From a virus, in the IMG/VR virus record IMGVR_UViG_3300025141_000034, positions 1-64,000 of that record: 64,000 nt of DNA; one strand, given 5' to 3'. The stretch's first letter is position 1. The number at the start of each line of letters is the position of its first letter. The notes under the pieces are model-generated. The model saw only the letters and a program-made list of their open reading frames with translations, ran no database searches and had not been told where the DNA came from. A program made the position numbers and the translations under genes. This document shows positions 1 to 8,118 of this stretch, one piece after another.

Positions 1-1
1 T

Positions 2-265
2 ACTGTAGGATTTCACAAATCAGCTGCAGGATCTATGTACATTGGGACCACACCGATTGAGTCAATTACTAACTTTAGTGCAGCAGATGCTACTCCAGTT
101 GCATTTGATTTTACTGTAACAGGATCATCAGCACCTACAGCTAGATTCAATGCCGGCGACGTTGTTGGAATCTCAATAAATCCAACAAATTCACCAGATG
201 ACTGCAATGTAACAGTTATTTGGGAGCTCCATACACATAGAATTCTCAGTGGATCTTCTATCTAA
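2..265 (+). CDS. Fibre-like virion protein, C-terminal part (5' end outside window)
   Basis: The reading frame is open from base 2 and ends at TAA 263-265, giving the last 87 residues of a longer protein. An internal ATG at 35 exists, but the frame continues upstream of it, so I treat the gene as truncated by the window edge. The C-terminal half resembles the end of the protein at 47642-48253: both have a T-(V/I)-(x)-F-H-K segment, then an F-(N/S)-A-G-D-x-V-x-I-S-I-(N/D)-P segment, then an alternating beta pattern ending in V-I-W-E or V-W-E. This suggests a paralogous beta-rich virion or fibre protein. It is the last structural-type gene before the glycan block. The function beyond 'virion-associated' is inferred from the paralogue's neighbourhood. 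Confidence 0.5.
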   Translation, partial: TVGFHKSAAGSMYIGTTPIESITNFSAADATPVAFDFTVTGSSAPTARFNAGDVVGISINPTNSPDDCNVTVIWELHTHRILSGSSI

Positions 266-419
266 GTTTTAATTTAAAATAAAAATTGTACATTTTAATA
301 AAATATCCCTATATTAAAGAAATAGAGATCTAATTAATCAGCTTTCTCTAATATAGAGTATATTAATTAGATAAATTAAGTAGAATATCTAATAAAGATT
401 AAATTCTATTGGAGATTTA
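266..419. promoter_or_regulatory. AT-rich gap upstream of the glycan block
   Basis: This 154-base gap is the largest one upstream of the glycan block. It is extremely AT-rich and holds a nested inverted repeat (328-372) and a ribosome-binding site (GGAGA, 411-415) for the gene at 420. No clear -35/-10 pair or exact TATAAATA late-promoter octamer was found; GATAAATT at 370-377 matches the T4 late octamer at 6 of 8 positions. A promoter for the long co-directional block is expected here, but this is an inference. Confidence 0.4.
328..372. repeat. Nested inverted repeat (possible terminator or regulatory hairpin)
   Basis: The arms ATCTAATTAAT (328-338) and ATTAATTAGAT (362-372) are perfect 11-base reverse complements. 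Inside the 23-base loop there is a second small hairpin, CTCTA (346-350) and TAGAG (354-358) around ATA. There is no GC-rich stem or U-tract, so it does not look like a classic intrinsic terminator. It could be a processing site, an operator-like palindrome or a weak terminator. Confidence 0.45.
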
Positions 420-2354
420 ATGATATCATTTAATAGTGATCTATTCTCATCTAAGCAAGAGATAGAAATACCCTCAGAGTGTGATATAGTATTTGTCTCA
501 GATATGTTTAGCTCAGACTACGTAGGTGGTGCTGAGATGACTACAGACTCACTTATTGATAGCTCTCCCTTTAGTGTCTTTAGGCTTCACTCCAAAGATG
601 TTGATATGGAAATCCTTGAAAGAGGAGTCTCAAAATATTGGATATTTGGTAATTTTTCCCAGCTTGATATGAATTTGATACCGAGTATTGTTTCTAATAT
701 GAAGTATTCCATTCTAGAGTATGATTACAAATACTGTAGATATAGATCTCCAGAAAAACACATGTTCTCAGAGAATACACCCTGTGACTGTCATAATCAA
801 ATTCATGGAAAGATTATTTCTGCCTTTTTTCACGGTGCAAAATCTCTCTGGTGGATGTCAGAAAAGCAAATGGAAAGATATCATACTATCTTTCCATTTC
901 TAGAGGAGAATACAAATACTGTCCTCTCATCAATTTTTGATGAGAATTTCTTTGTGTCTCTAAAGATGCTCAGAGAAAAGTATAAGGATCACGATAGAAA
1001 GGGATGGGTCACTCTGGGATCAACGTCTTGGGTAAAAGGAGCTCAGAAAGCAGAAGAGTGGTGCAAGAAGAATAAAAAAGACTATGATGTAGTTTGGAAT
1101 CTTCCATATGAAAAGCTTCTTGATAAGCTGGCAAGATCTAAGGGCTTTGTCTATCTTCCTGCTGGATCTGATACATGTCCAAGAATGGTTATTGAAGCAA
1201 AGCTTCTTGGGTGTGAGCTTAAGATAAATGAAAATGTTCAACATGCAAATGAGCTATGGTTTGACACAGATGATATGTTTGATACTGAGGCATATCTTTA
1301 TGCAGGTAGGGGTAAATTCTGGAATGGTATCAAGTACAGCATGGGATATAATCCAACGATAAGCGGATATACGACAACTAAGGATTGCATATCTCAAAAT
1401 TATCCATTTATTGAGTCTATTTCTTCATTGCTTACTTTTTGCGACCAAGTGGTTGTTGTCGATGGAGGGTCAACAGATGGAACATGGGAAGAGCTTCAAG
1501 CCCTAGCTGCTTCGAACCCCGATGGTAAAGTTATAATTCACAAACAAGAGAGAGACTGGAATAGTAAAAGATCTGCAGTATTTGACGGTCAGCAAAAAGC
1601 ACTTGCTAGATCACTATGCACATTAGATTTTTGTTGGCAGCAGGATGTAGATGAGATAGTGCATGAGGATGACATTCCAAAGATTAGAAGTATAGTAAAT
1701 CAACTTCCAAAGGGTGTGGAGCTAGTTGCCCTTCCTGTTATTGAATACTGGGGCGGTCCTGAAAAGGTAAGGATGGATATTAATCCGTGGAAGTGGAGAT
1801 TATCAAGAAATCTACCCCACATTACCCATGGAATTCCAGCAAGTCTTAGAAGATTTGATAAGAATGGTGAGATGTTTTCATCTCCCGGAAGCGATGGATG
1901 TGACTATGTTAGAAGTGATAATTTTTCCCCTATTCAGTTTGTCTCATTCTATACAAAGGATGCAGAAAATCTAAGAAGAGATGCAATGATAAATCCATCT
2001 TCATTAAAAAGATATCAAGCTTGGTTTAGCGAGGCACTTGGTAGACTTCCATGTGTTCATCACTACTCCTGGTTTAATATTGAGAGAAAGATAAGGACAT
2101 ATTCTGGATTTTGGTCAAGACATTGGCAAAGTCTATACAACATACATCAAGATGACATAGCAGAAAATAACATGTTTTTTGACAAACCGTGGTCTGAAGT
2201 TACAGATGAAGATATATCTTTACTTGCTTCATCGCTTAAAGAAAAAATGGGAGGGTGGATATTTCACACCAAGGTAGACTTTTCTAAACCTACACCCCAT
2301 ATATCTCTAGATACAGATCATCCAGAAATTATAAAAGATTGGATTAATAGATGA
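420..2354 (+). CDS. Two-domain glycosyltransferase (GT-B N-half, GT2 C-half)
   Basis: This 644-residue protein seems to fuse two transferases. The N-terminal half (about 1-290) has a GT-B/GT4 look, with a glycine-rich V-G-G-A-E start (about 38-42) and a late segment with D-T-C-P-R-M-V-I-E-A, the usual place of the acidic nucleotide-sugar-binding motif. A cysteine/histidine-rich stretch follows Y-C-R-Y-R-S-P-E-K-H (about 100-130). The C-terminal half (about 315-640) is a GT2 GT-A domain with VVVVDGGSTDGT at 344-355 and a D-V-D metal-binding motif near 409-411. The ATG at 420 has GGAGA upstream. It overlaps the next gene by ATGA, so translation is probably coupled. The sugar and acceptor are unknown. 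Confidence 0.75.
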   Translation: MISFNSDLFSSKQEIEIPSECDIVFVSDMFSSDYVGGAEMTTDSLIDSSPFSVFRLHSKDVDMEILERGVSKYWIFGNFSQLDMNLIPSIVSNMKYSILEYDYKYCRYRSPEKHMFSENTPCDCHNQIHGKIISAFFHGAKSLWWMSEKQMERYHTIFPFLEENTNTVLSSIFDENFFVSLKMLREKYKDHDRKGWVTLGSTSWVKGAQKAEEWCKKNKKDYDVVWNLPYEKLLDKLARSKGFVYLPAGSDTCPRMVIEAKLLGCELKINENVQHANELWFDTDDMFDTEAYLYAGRGKFWNGIKYSMGYNPTISGYTTTKDCISQNYPFIESISSLLTFCDQVVVVDGGSTDGTWEELQALAASNPDGKVIIHKQERDWNSKRSAVFDGQQKALARSLCTLDFCWQQDVDEIVHEDDIPKIRSIVNQLPKGVELVALPVIEYWGGPEKVRMDINPWKWRLSRNLPHITHGIPASLRRFDKNGEMFSSPGSDGCDYVRSDNFSPIQFVSFYTKDAENLRRDAMINPSSLKRYQAWFSEALGRLPCVHHYSWFNIERKIRTYSGFWSRHWQSLYNIHQDDIAENNMFFDKPWSEVTDEDISLLASSLKEKMGGWIFHTKVDFSKPTPHISLDTDHPEIIKDWINR

Positions 2355-3055
2355 AAGTTATCTTTATTTCACCTTGCTTTAATGCATCTCAAAATTTAAA
2401 AAATCTCTTAGGATCTGTTAGATCTCAAAGTGATGATAGGTGGTTTCACATACTTGTTGATGATCTATCTATTGATAACACCTCAGAAGTATTTAACACA
2501 GTTGCGGGAAGTGATGATAGGTTTTCTCTAATAAAGAATGATGAAAAAAAATATGCTTTAAAGAATATTATTGATGTTGCTAGAGAGTATCAAGATGAAG
2601 AGGATACAATTATTGCTGTTATCGATGGAGATGATCAGCTCTGTAATGATGATGCAGTCTCGCTACTAATAGAAGAATATGAAAATGGAAATGATGTAGT
2701 TTGGACAGGACACAAGTGGGATATTAATGGAATAAACATATCTCGAGCCATGCCTGGCCCTGTAGATCCCTATGGGTGGCCGTGGTGCACATCTCACTTA
2801 AGAACATTTAGATCAACACTTTTAAAAAATGTCTCTGATAATAATTTCAAAGATCCGTGGGGAAACTGGTTTCAGCGAGGATATGATCAAGCACTCATGC
2901 TACCACTTCTAAAGCTAACAAATAAGAGAAAGTATATTGATGAGATATGCTATCTCTATAACATAAAATCTGTCTCTGTCAATGATCGCGACTGGGCAGA
3001 AATGAAACAGCTTTCTACAATAAATCTTGTCAGAGCTCGGGGGTTTCTAGATTGA
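2351..3055 (+). CDS. GT2-family glycosyltransferase
   Basis: This 234-residue protein starts with a strand and loop typical of GT2 enzymes (M-K-V-I-F-I-S-P-C-F-N), has L-V-D-D-L-S-I-D-N-T at about 35-44 for nucleotide binding, and V-I-D-G-D-D near residue 90 as the DxD-type metal site. The length fits a single GT-A domain with no membrane segment, suggesting a soluble cytoplasmic enzyme. It begins in ATGA overlap with the upstream transferase and ends in TTGA overlap with the next one. Donor and acceptor cannot be deduced. Confidence 0.8.
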   Translation: MKVIFISPCFNASQNLKNLLGSVRSQSDDRWFHILVDDLSIDNTSEVFNTVAGSDDRFSLIKNDEKKYALKNIIDVAREYQDEEDTIIAVIDGDDQLCNDDAVSLLIEEYENGNDVVWTGHKWDINGINISRAMPGPVDPYGWPWCTSHLRTFRSTLLKNVSDNNFKDPWGNWFQRGYDQALMLPLLKLTNKRKYIDEICYLYNIKSVSVNDRDWAEMKQLSTINLVRARGFLD

Positions 3056-3960
3056 AAGTTTTTTTTGATAATGTTAATTTTAACTCTTCTAGTGGACCAA
3101 ATTCATTTGCAAAAAGACTTTCTGATGAGCTGATAAGAAGAAATTATCAAATTTCTAATGTAGCATCTAAGAGCTTTATTCCCGATGTTCAGCTTTCATT
3201 TATTATGTCTCAAAAGAAGATTGCTCCGCTAGTTCAAAGACTTGATGGAATATATTTTAACATAGAGCAAGATTATCAGGTTTTAAATAAGCCTCTTCTT
3301 GAAACATATGAAAATTCTGAATCAGCTGTATTTCAGACAGAGTTTAATAAAAAACTATCAGAGCATTATTTTGGAAATCACTTGAATTCTACAGTAATAA
3401 GAAATGGAACAGATTTAGACCTAATATCATCAATACAACCAGTTAAAAATAAAATTTTAGATAAGTTTGAAAAAGTATGGTGCTGCGCCTCTTCTTGGAG
3501 ACCGCACAAGAGACTATCTGAAAATGTTAGATATTTTCTTGAAGTAGCGCCGGATACACACTGTCTTGTTATTCTTGGATCTAATCCTGATTTTATTACT
3601 AAGCACCCCAGGGTCTTCTACGGAGGTGAGGTAGGATGGGGAGATCTTATTTCCATATACAAGAGGTCTGACTATTTTATACACCTTTCGTGGCTTGATC
3701 ACTGTCCAAACGTTGTCGTAGACGCCAGGGCATCCGGTTGTCAAATAATTTGTTCTTCAGCTGGAGGAACAAAAGAGATTGCTGGAAAAGATGCAACTGT
3801 CATAAAAGAAGATGATTGGGATTTTTCTCCTATCAAGCTTTATAAGCCTCCTGAAATGGACTTTTCTAAAACTGTTAAAAATGAATACGATATTGATATC
3901 TCTATTTCTAGGGCAGCTAAAGAATATATTGACGTGTTTAAGGGGGTCTTAAGAAGATGA
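3052..3960 (+). CDS. GT4-like glycosyltransferase
   Basis: This 302-residue GT-B-type protein probably starts at the TTG 3052-3054 that overlaps the preceding stop as TTGA; no better start lies near. Visible features are an early G-P-N-S-F loop (about 16-20), an I-R-N-G-T segment near 117 at the domain junction, a C-A-S-S-W-R-P-H-K-R segment, and a C-terminal N-V-V-V-D-A-R-A-S-G-C stretch where GT4 enzymes usually carry the E-x7-E motif. Here the first acidic residue is Asp. It is soluble in appearance and translationally coupled on both sides. The specificity is unknown. Confidence 0.7.
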   Translation: MKVFFDNVNFNSSSGPNSFAKRLSDELIRRNYQISNVASKSFIPDVQLSFIMSQKKIAPLVQRLDGIYFNIEQDYQVLNKPLLETYENSESAVFQTEFNKKLSEHYFGNHLNSTVIRNGTDLDLISSIQPVKNKILDKFEKVWCCASSWRPHKRLSENVRYFLEVAPDTHCLVILGSNPDFITKHPRVFYGGEVGWGDLISIYKRSDYFIHLSWLDHCPNVVVDARASGCQIICSSAGGTKEIAGKDATVIKEDDWDFSPIKLYKPPEMDFSKTVKNEYDIDISISRAAKEYIDVFKGVLRR

Positions 3961-4871
3961 AGGTGTTTTGTGTTGCGCCTAGGGAAAACTGGATATGTGA
4001 TCGAATCGCCGAAGAATGGTATAAAAATTGTCCAGATATTTCTACTAAAAGTATCTTAGATGCAGATATCATATGGCTACTGGCATCGTGGTGCTGGAAT
4101 CAGATTCATCCTGACATACTAAATAAAAAGAAAGTTATCGCAACAATTCATCACATAGTTCCGGAAAAATTTACTAAACAAAAGCTATCAGACTTTCTAC
4201 TAAGAGATCAGATTGTTGACCTCTATCATGTTCCAAATAAGAAAACGTGTGAATTTATTCGTCAGCTAACTAAAAAGCCTATAACTATAGTGGGATACTG
4301 GTTTGATAAAGATAAGTGGCCCATTGAAGATAAAAAAGAATGTAGGGAAATTTTAGGGCTATCTCAAGATGACTTTATTGTAGGATCGTTTCAAAGAGAT
4401 ACAGAGGGCGGAGACCTAAAGACGCCAAAGCTAGAAAAGGGTCCAGATTTATTTTGTGACTATGTTGAAAGAATTAATCGTAAAAATTTACACGTCTTGC
4501 TAGGCGGATGGAGAAGGCAGTACGTTATATCTAGATTAAAAAAGTCAAAAATCTCTTTTACATATTTTGAGCTAGCAAACCTTCAAAAGCTAAGACAGAT
4601 GTATTGCACACTTGACCTATATGTTATATCATCTAGGTATGAGGGAGGTCCCCAGTCAGCTCTAGAGGCTTCAGGAATGAAGGTCCCGATAGTATCGACA
4701 GATGTCGGAATGGTTTCAGAAATTCTTCACTCTAGCACTATTTTTGATTCACTAGATGAGAACTTTTACCCTGGTGAAGATGTTGTCAAATTTAATTTTG
4801 AACAGGTCTTAAAGTTTGAAATAAAATCTCATATGGAAGACTATATTAAAATGTTTAAGTGTGTTATATGA
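3957..4871 (+). CDS. GT4-family glycosyltransferase
   Basis: This 304-residue GT-B protein has a Y-E-G-G-P-Q-S-A-L-E-A segment at about 237-247 followed by a P-I-V-S-T-D-V-G segment. That is the canonical GT4 C-terminal donor-binding region, with the E-x7-E glutamates replaced in part. The middle region V-G-S-F-Q-R-D-T-E-G and K-L-E-K-G-P-D fits the donor-domain start. It is framed by ATGA overlaps on both sides. It is probably a soluble sugar transferase of the glycan block; donor and acceptor are unknown. Confidence 0.75.
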   Translation: MKVFCVAPRENWICDRIAEEWYKNCPDISTKSILDADIIWLLASWCWNQIHPDILNKKKVIATIHHIVPEKFTKQKLSDFLLRDQIVDLYHVPNKKTCEFIRQLTKKPITIVGYWFDKDKWPIEDKKECREILGLSQDDFIVGSFQRDTEGGDLKTPKLEKGPDLFCDYVERINRKNLHVLLGGWRRQYVISRLKKSKISFTYFELANLQKLRQMYCTLDLYVISSRYEGGPQSALEASGMKVPIVSTDVGMVSEILHSSTIFDSLDENFYPGEDVVKFNFEQVLKFEIKSHMEDYIKMFKCVI

Positions 4872-5830
4872 AAAAAAGAGCATTAATAACAGGTATAAAT
4901 GGAATGGACGGAAGCCACTTAGCTGACCTCCTACTTGAGAAAGATTATGAAGTCTTTGGTATTGAGAGAAGATCATCTACAAGAAGTAGAGTAAATACAT
5001 CTCACCTTATGGGAAAGATAGAGTTTTTAAACGGTGATCTCACAGATCAGAATTCACTATTTAGATGTCTAAAGCAAAGCGATCCGGATGAGGTCTACAA
5101 TCTAGCAGCACAGTCTTTTGTTGGAGAAAGCTGGAATACACCAGAATACACATCAGATGTTACCGGTCTCGGTGCTTTAAGAATGCTTGAATCAATTCGA
5201 GAGTTCGGGAGGACCACAAGATATTATCAAGCAAGCAGCTCAGAGATGTTTGGGAGAATGGTTGAAAATCCAGCAAGAGAGACTACACCTTTCTACCCTA
5301 GAAGTCCGTATGGTGTTTCAAAGCTTTATGCACACTGGATTACAAAGAACTATAGAGAGTCATACGGAATGTTTAATTGCTCTGGAATACTCTTCAATCA
5401 CGAGTCAGAAAGACGAGGTGTTGAATTTGTAACCAGAAAAATTTCTGACGGTGTCGCTAGAATTCACCTCGGACTATCTGATCATATTACATTGGGAAAT
5501 TTAGAGGCAAAAAGAGATTGGGGATATGCTCCAGACTATGTAGAGGCAATGTGGCTAATGCTACAACAAGATAGTCCCGATGACTATATTATTGCAACCG
5601 GTGTGTGTTATTCAATAAAAGATTTTCTAAATGAAGCTTTTTCTATAGTTGGAATAAGTGACTGGACTCCGTACATTAAGCAAGATCCTAGATTCATGAG
5701 ACCTGCAGAGGTTGATGTGCTTATTGGCGATAACACAAAGGCTAAGAATAATCTAGGATGGTCACCTAAAACTTCATTTAAAGATTTAGTTAAGATCATG
5801 GTGGATAATGACATCAATTCTCTTAAATAG
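4868..5830 (+). CDS. gmd: GDP-mannose 4,6-dehydratase
   Basis: This 320-residue short-chain dehydrogenase/reductase-family enzyme should convert GDP-mannose to GDP-4-keto-6-deoxymannose, the precursor of GDP-fucose, GDP-rhamnose and GDP-perosamine. Evidence is the NAD(P)-binding T-G-I-N-G-M-D-G at 8-15, Y-N-L-A-A-Q-S-F-V, the S-S-E-M-F-G stretch, the catalytic Y148-x3-K152 in S-P-Y-G-V-S-K, and N-H-E-S-E-R-R-G, which closely matches the GMD signature. I use ATG 4868, which overlaps the upstream stop as ATGA; the ATG at 4859 would add only three residues. No GDP-fucose synthase-like gene was seen nearby, so the next step must come from the host or another enzyme. Confidence 0.93.
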   Translation: MKKRALITGINGMDGSHLADLLLEKDYEVFGIERRSSTRSRVNTSHLMGKIEFLNGDLTDQNSLFRCLKQSDPDEVYNLAAQSFVGESWNTPEYTSDVTGLGALRMLESIREFGRTTRYYQASSSEMFGRMVENPARETTPFYPRSPYGVSKLYAHWITKNYRESYGMFNCSGILFNHESERRGVEFVTRKISDGVARIHLGLSDHITLGNLEAKRDWGYAPDYVEAMWLMLQQDSPDDYIIATGVCYSIKDFLNEAFSIVGISDWTPYIKQDPRFMRPAEVDVLIGDNTKAKNNLGWSPKTSFKDLVKIMVDNDINSLK

Positions 5831-6701
5831 AAGGCCTGTAGAGGGTCCGTGGGGTGGTGGAAATCTTCTCGTAAGCGCCATTTGTAAAAACTTTACAGAG
5901 CAAGGCGTCAAAGTAGCTCACGACTTTAGTACTGATATCGATGTGATCTTTATGCAAGATCCCAGACCAGGAAATACTGGAATTTCAATAAAGGAAATTA
6001 TAGCCTATAAAGATCTTCATCCTAAAGTAAAAATAATACACAGGGTTAATGAGTGTGATGCTAGAAAGGGAACACAGAATATGGATTGTTTTCTAAGACA
6101 GTGTAGTAAATTCACAGATCATACTGTATTTGTATCTGACTGGATGAGAGATTATCATCTTTCGAGAGAGTGGCATTGTAATAGCACTAGTGTGATCTAC
6201 AATGGTGTAAATCTAGATCACTTTAAAAAGGGTCATAAGATTGACAATGGCAAGGTAAATATTGTAACTCATCACTGGTCAAGCAATAGAATGAAAGGTT
6301 TTGACGTGTATGAGGCAATTGATGAATTTATAAAAGATACTGATTTTACTTTTACGTACATCGGAAGAGAGCTTGGCACATTTAAAAATACCAAAATTAT
6401 TCCTCCTTTATTTGGAGAGAAATTGGGTAAAGAGCTTTCTAGATATGACCTATACATTAGCGGATCACTGTGGGATCCGGGTCCAAATCACATTTTAGAA
6501 AGTATAGCATGTCAGATACCCACATATGTCACAAGTGACGGAGGAGGGGCAGTTGAATTTGCAGGAGAGGATCATGTATTTGAGAACATGGATCAGCTAC
6601 TTAGAATTATCAGATCCAGGAGTTATGTCAATAATAGCCTATCGATTAATTCTTGGAGACAGTGTACCGATCAGTATTTAGATATTGTGAGATCACTGTG
6701 A
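5808..6701 (+). CDS. GT4-family glycosyltransferase
   Basis: This 297-residue GT-B protein begins with a glycine-rich G-P-W-G-G-G-N loop (about 13-19), as in GT4 acceptor domains. It has V-I-Y-N-G-V-N-L-D-H-F (about 130) at the domain junction, typical of GT4 enzymes, and a C-terminal G-P-N-H-I-L-E-S-I-A-C segment followed by a G-G-G-A-V-E-F loop near 245. It overlaps gmd by 23 bases and the downstream gene by GTGA. It is likely soluble; sugar specificity is unknown. Confidence 0.8.
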   Translation: MTSILLNRRPVEGPWGGGNLLVSAICKNFTEQGVKVAHDFSTDIDVIFMQDPRPGNTGISIKEIIAYKDLHPKVKIIHRVNECDARKGTQNMDCFLRQCSKFTDHTVFVSDWMRDYHLSREWHCNSTSVIYNGVNLDHFKKGHKIDNGKVNIVTHHWSSNRMKGFDVYEAIDEFIKDTDFTFTYIGRELGTFKNTKIIPPLFGEKLGKELSRYDLYISGSLWDPGPNHILESIACQIPTYVTSDGGGAVEFAGEDHVFENMDQLLRIIRSRSYVNNSLSINSWRQCTDQYLDIVRSL

Positions 6702-7183
6702 AATTTATATCACATAGGGGAAATATAGAGGGCTCTGATCCAAGAAGAGAAAATACCCCAGAGTATATTGACGAGGCCATTAGCAAGGGATTTGATGTCG
6801 AGACTGACATAAGACTGGAAAATGGGTATGTTCCTCCAGGAAGTTTCTATCTAGGGCATGATATTCCAGAATATGAAGTCAGCCTAGACTGGCTTATTGA
6901 GAGAAAAGATAGACTATGGCTTCATGCTAAAAATGTAGGTGCACTTAGGTGGTTTTTAAATTCAAATGTAAGCTGGAATATATTCTGGCATCAGGAAGAT
7001 GATTACACGATTACAAGTAAGGGATACATTTGGGTATACCCTGGGCGTCGTCCTTGCCACGGCTCCGTTATTGTAATGCCTGAGAGGACAGAATATTCAT
7101 GGAAATTTATTAAAAAATGTGGTGGCATCTGTAGCGATAATATAAAGAAGTATTATGAAGAATTTAAAGCTGGTAATTTTTGA
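6698..7183 (+). CDS. Small glycerophosphodiester phosphodiesterase-like protein
   Basis: The GTG at 6698 overlaps the upstream stop (GTGA) and places S-H-R-G at residues 5-8, where GDPD domains begin; longer frames would put non-homologous residues in front. The expected catalytic and metal residues are visible: H6-R7, E35-x-D37 and H54-D55. At 161 residues it is much shorter than a typical GDPD of about 240 residues or more, so the C-terminal barrel strands may be reduced. In this context it might act on a phosphodiester-linked glycan substituent or a nucleotide-linked precursor, which is inference. It overlaps the following HAD gene by 29 bases. Confidence 0.65.
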   Translation: MKFISHRGNIEGSDPRRENTPEYIDEAISKGFDVETDIRLENGYVPPGSFYLGHDIPEYEVSLDWLIERKDRLWLHAKNVGALRWFLNSNVSWNIFWHQEDDYTITSKGYIWVYPGRRPCHGSVIVMPERTEYSWKFIKKCGGICSDNIKKYYEEFKAGNF

Positions 7184-7775
7184 TCTCGATGGTGTCCTAG
7201 TTGATGCATGTGAGTGGCACAGGCTTGCGCTAAATGAAGCACTATTGACTGTCTGTAATTATGAAATACCTGTTGATGAGCATGGATTGATATTTAATGG
7301 AATCCCAACAAGCGTTAAGCTTAAAAAGCTATCAGAAATGGGAAAGATACCAGAGACCTGTCATGAAAAAGTTTACTCTATTAAGCAAAAAAAGACCATA
7401 GAGATAATTGAGAAAAATTCAAAGATTAGATCTGAAAAAATTAACATGATAAGGGATCTCAAAGACAGGGGTCTAAAGGTCTGCTGCTTTACAAATAGTA
7501 TTAGAGAGACTGCTGAGCTAATGCTATCAACTTGTGGAGTTCTCAATATGCTAGACATGATTGTTACAAATCAGGATGTTAAAAATCCCAAGCCAGATCC
7601 AGAGGGCTATTTAAAAATCTTAAATCATTTCAATATCTCCTCAGATGATACCGTAATTGTAGAAGATTCTCCGAAAGGGATCGAATCAGCAATTAGATCT
7701 GGCTGTCTTGTAATTGGTGTGGCAGGTTGTGACGATGTTAATATTGATATATTTGACGAGATCTTAAATGAATAA
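7155..7775 (+). CDS. HAD-superfamily phosphatase/phosphomutase
   Basis: This 206-residue protein has the HAD motif I F-D10-L-D12-G-V-L-V-D, a cap region after W-H-R-L-A-L-N-E-A, motif II F-T-N-S near residue 115, a K-P-D-P motif III lysine near 150, and V-E-D-S-P-K-G as motif IV. The cap and motifs resemble the beta-phosphoglucomutase/phosphatase branch. It probably dephosphorylates or isomerises a sugar phosphate for the glycan pathway; the substrate is unknown. It overlaps the small GDPD upstream by 29 bases and the cupin gene downstream by 8 bases. Confidence 0.8.
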   Translation: MKNLKLVIFDLDGVLVDACEWHRLALNEALLTVCNYEIPVDEHGLIFNGIPTSVKLKKLSEMGKIPETCHEKVYSIKQKKTIEIIEKNSKIRSEKINMIRDLKDRGLKVCCFTNSIRETAELMLSTCGVLNMLDMIVTNQDVKNPKPDPEGYLKILNHFNISSDDTVIVEDSPKGIESAIRSGCLVIGVAGCDDVNIDIFDEILNE

Positions 7776-8118
7776 AATTCAAAAACCGTGGGGTCATGAA
7801 ATTATATGGGCTCAAACTAGCACATATGTCGGAAAAATTCTTCACATAAAGGCTGGTAATAGGCTATCAAAACAATATCATCAGATAAAAGAAGAAACCG
7901 TCTATGTTATAAGTGGAATACTTTACAATTATGATGACTGTGATAATATTCAAAAATTTTTACCAGGAGAGTCATTTCACATACAACCACATCAAGTTCA
8001 TAGATTTGGAGCAGGTGAAATATCTGTCACATTAGTTGAAGTAAGTACACCCCATCTCGAAGATGTTGTGAGAATAGATGACGACTACGGCAGAGTGAAT
8101 AGTGGGAAGAGTAAATGA
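7768..8118 (+). CDS. Cupin, mannose-6-phosphate isomerase type II-like
   Basis: This 116-residue single-cupin protein begins with K-P-W-G-H-E, then has K-Q-Y-H-Q-x-K-E-E-T and P-H-Q-V-H-R-F, the two halves of a cupin metal-binding site. The sequence resembles the C-terminal isomerase domain of bifunctional mannose-6-phosphate isomerase/GDP-mannose pyrophosphorylase enzymes. A role in interconverting fructose 6-phosphate and mannose 6-phosphate would support GDP-mannose supply for the nearby GMD, but a stand-alone sugar epimerase role is also possible. It overlaps its neighbours by 8 bases and by ATGA. Confidence 0.7.
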   Translation: MNKIQKPWGHEIIWAQTSTYVGKILHIKAGNRLSKQYHQIKEETVYVISGILYNYDDCDNIQKFLPGESFHIQPHQVHRFGAGEISVTLVEVSTPHLEDVVRIDDDYGRVNSGKSK

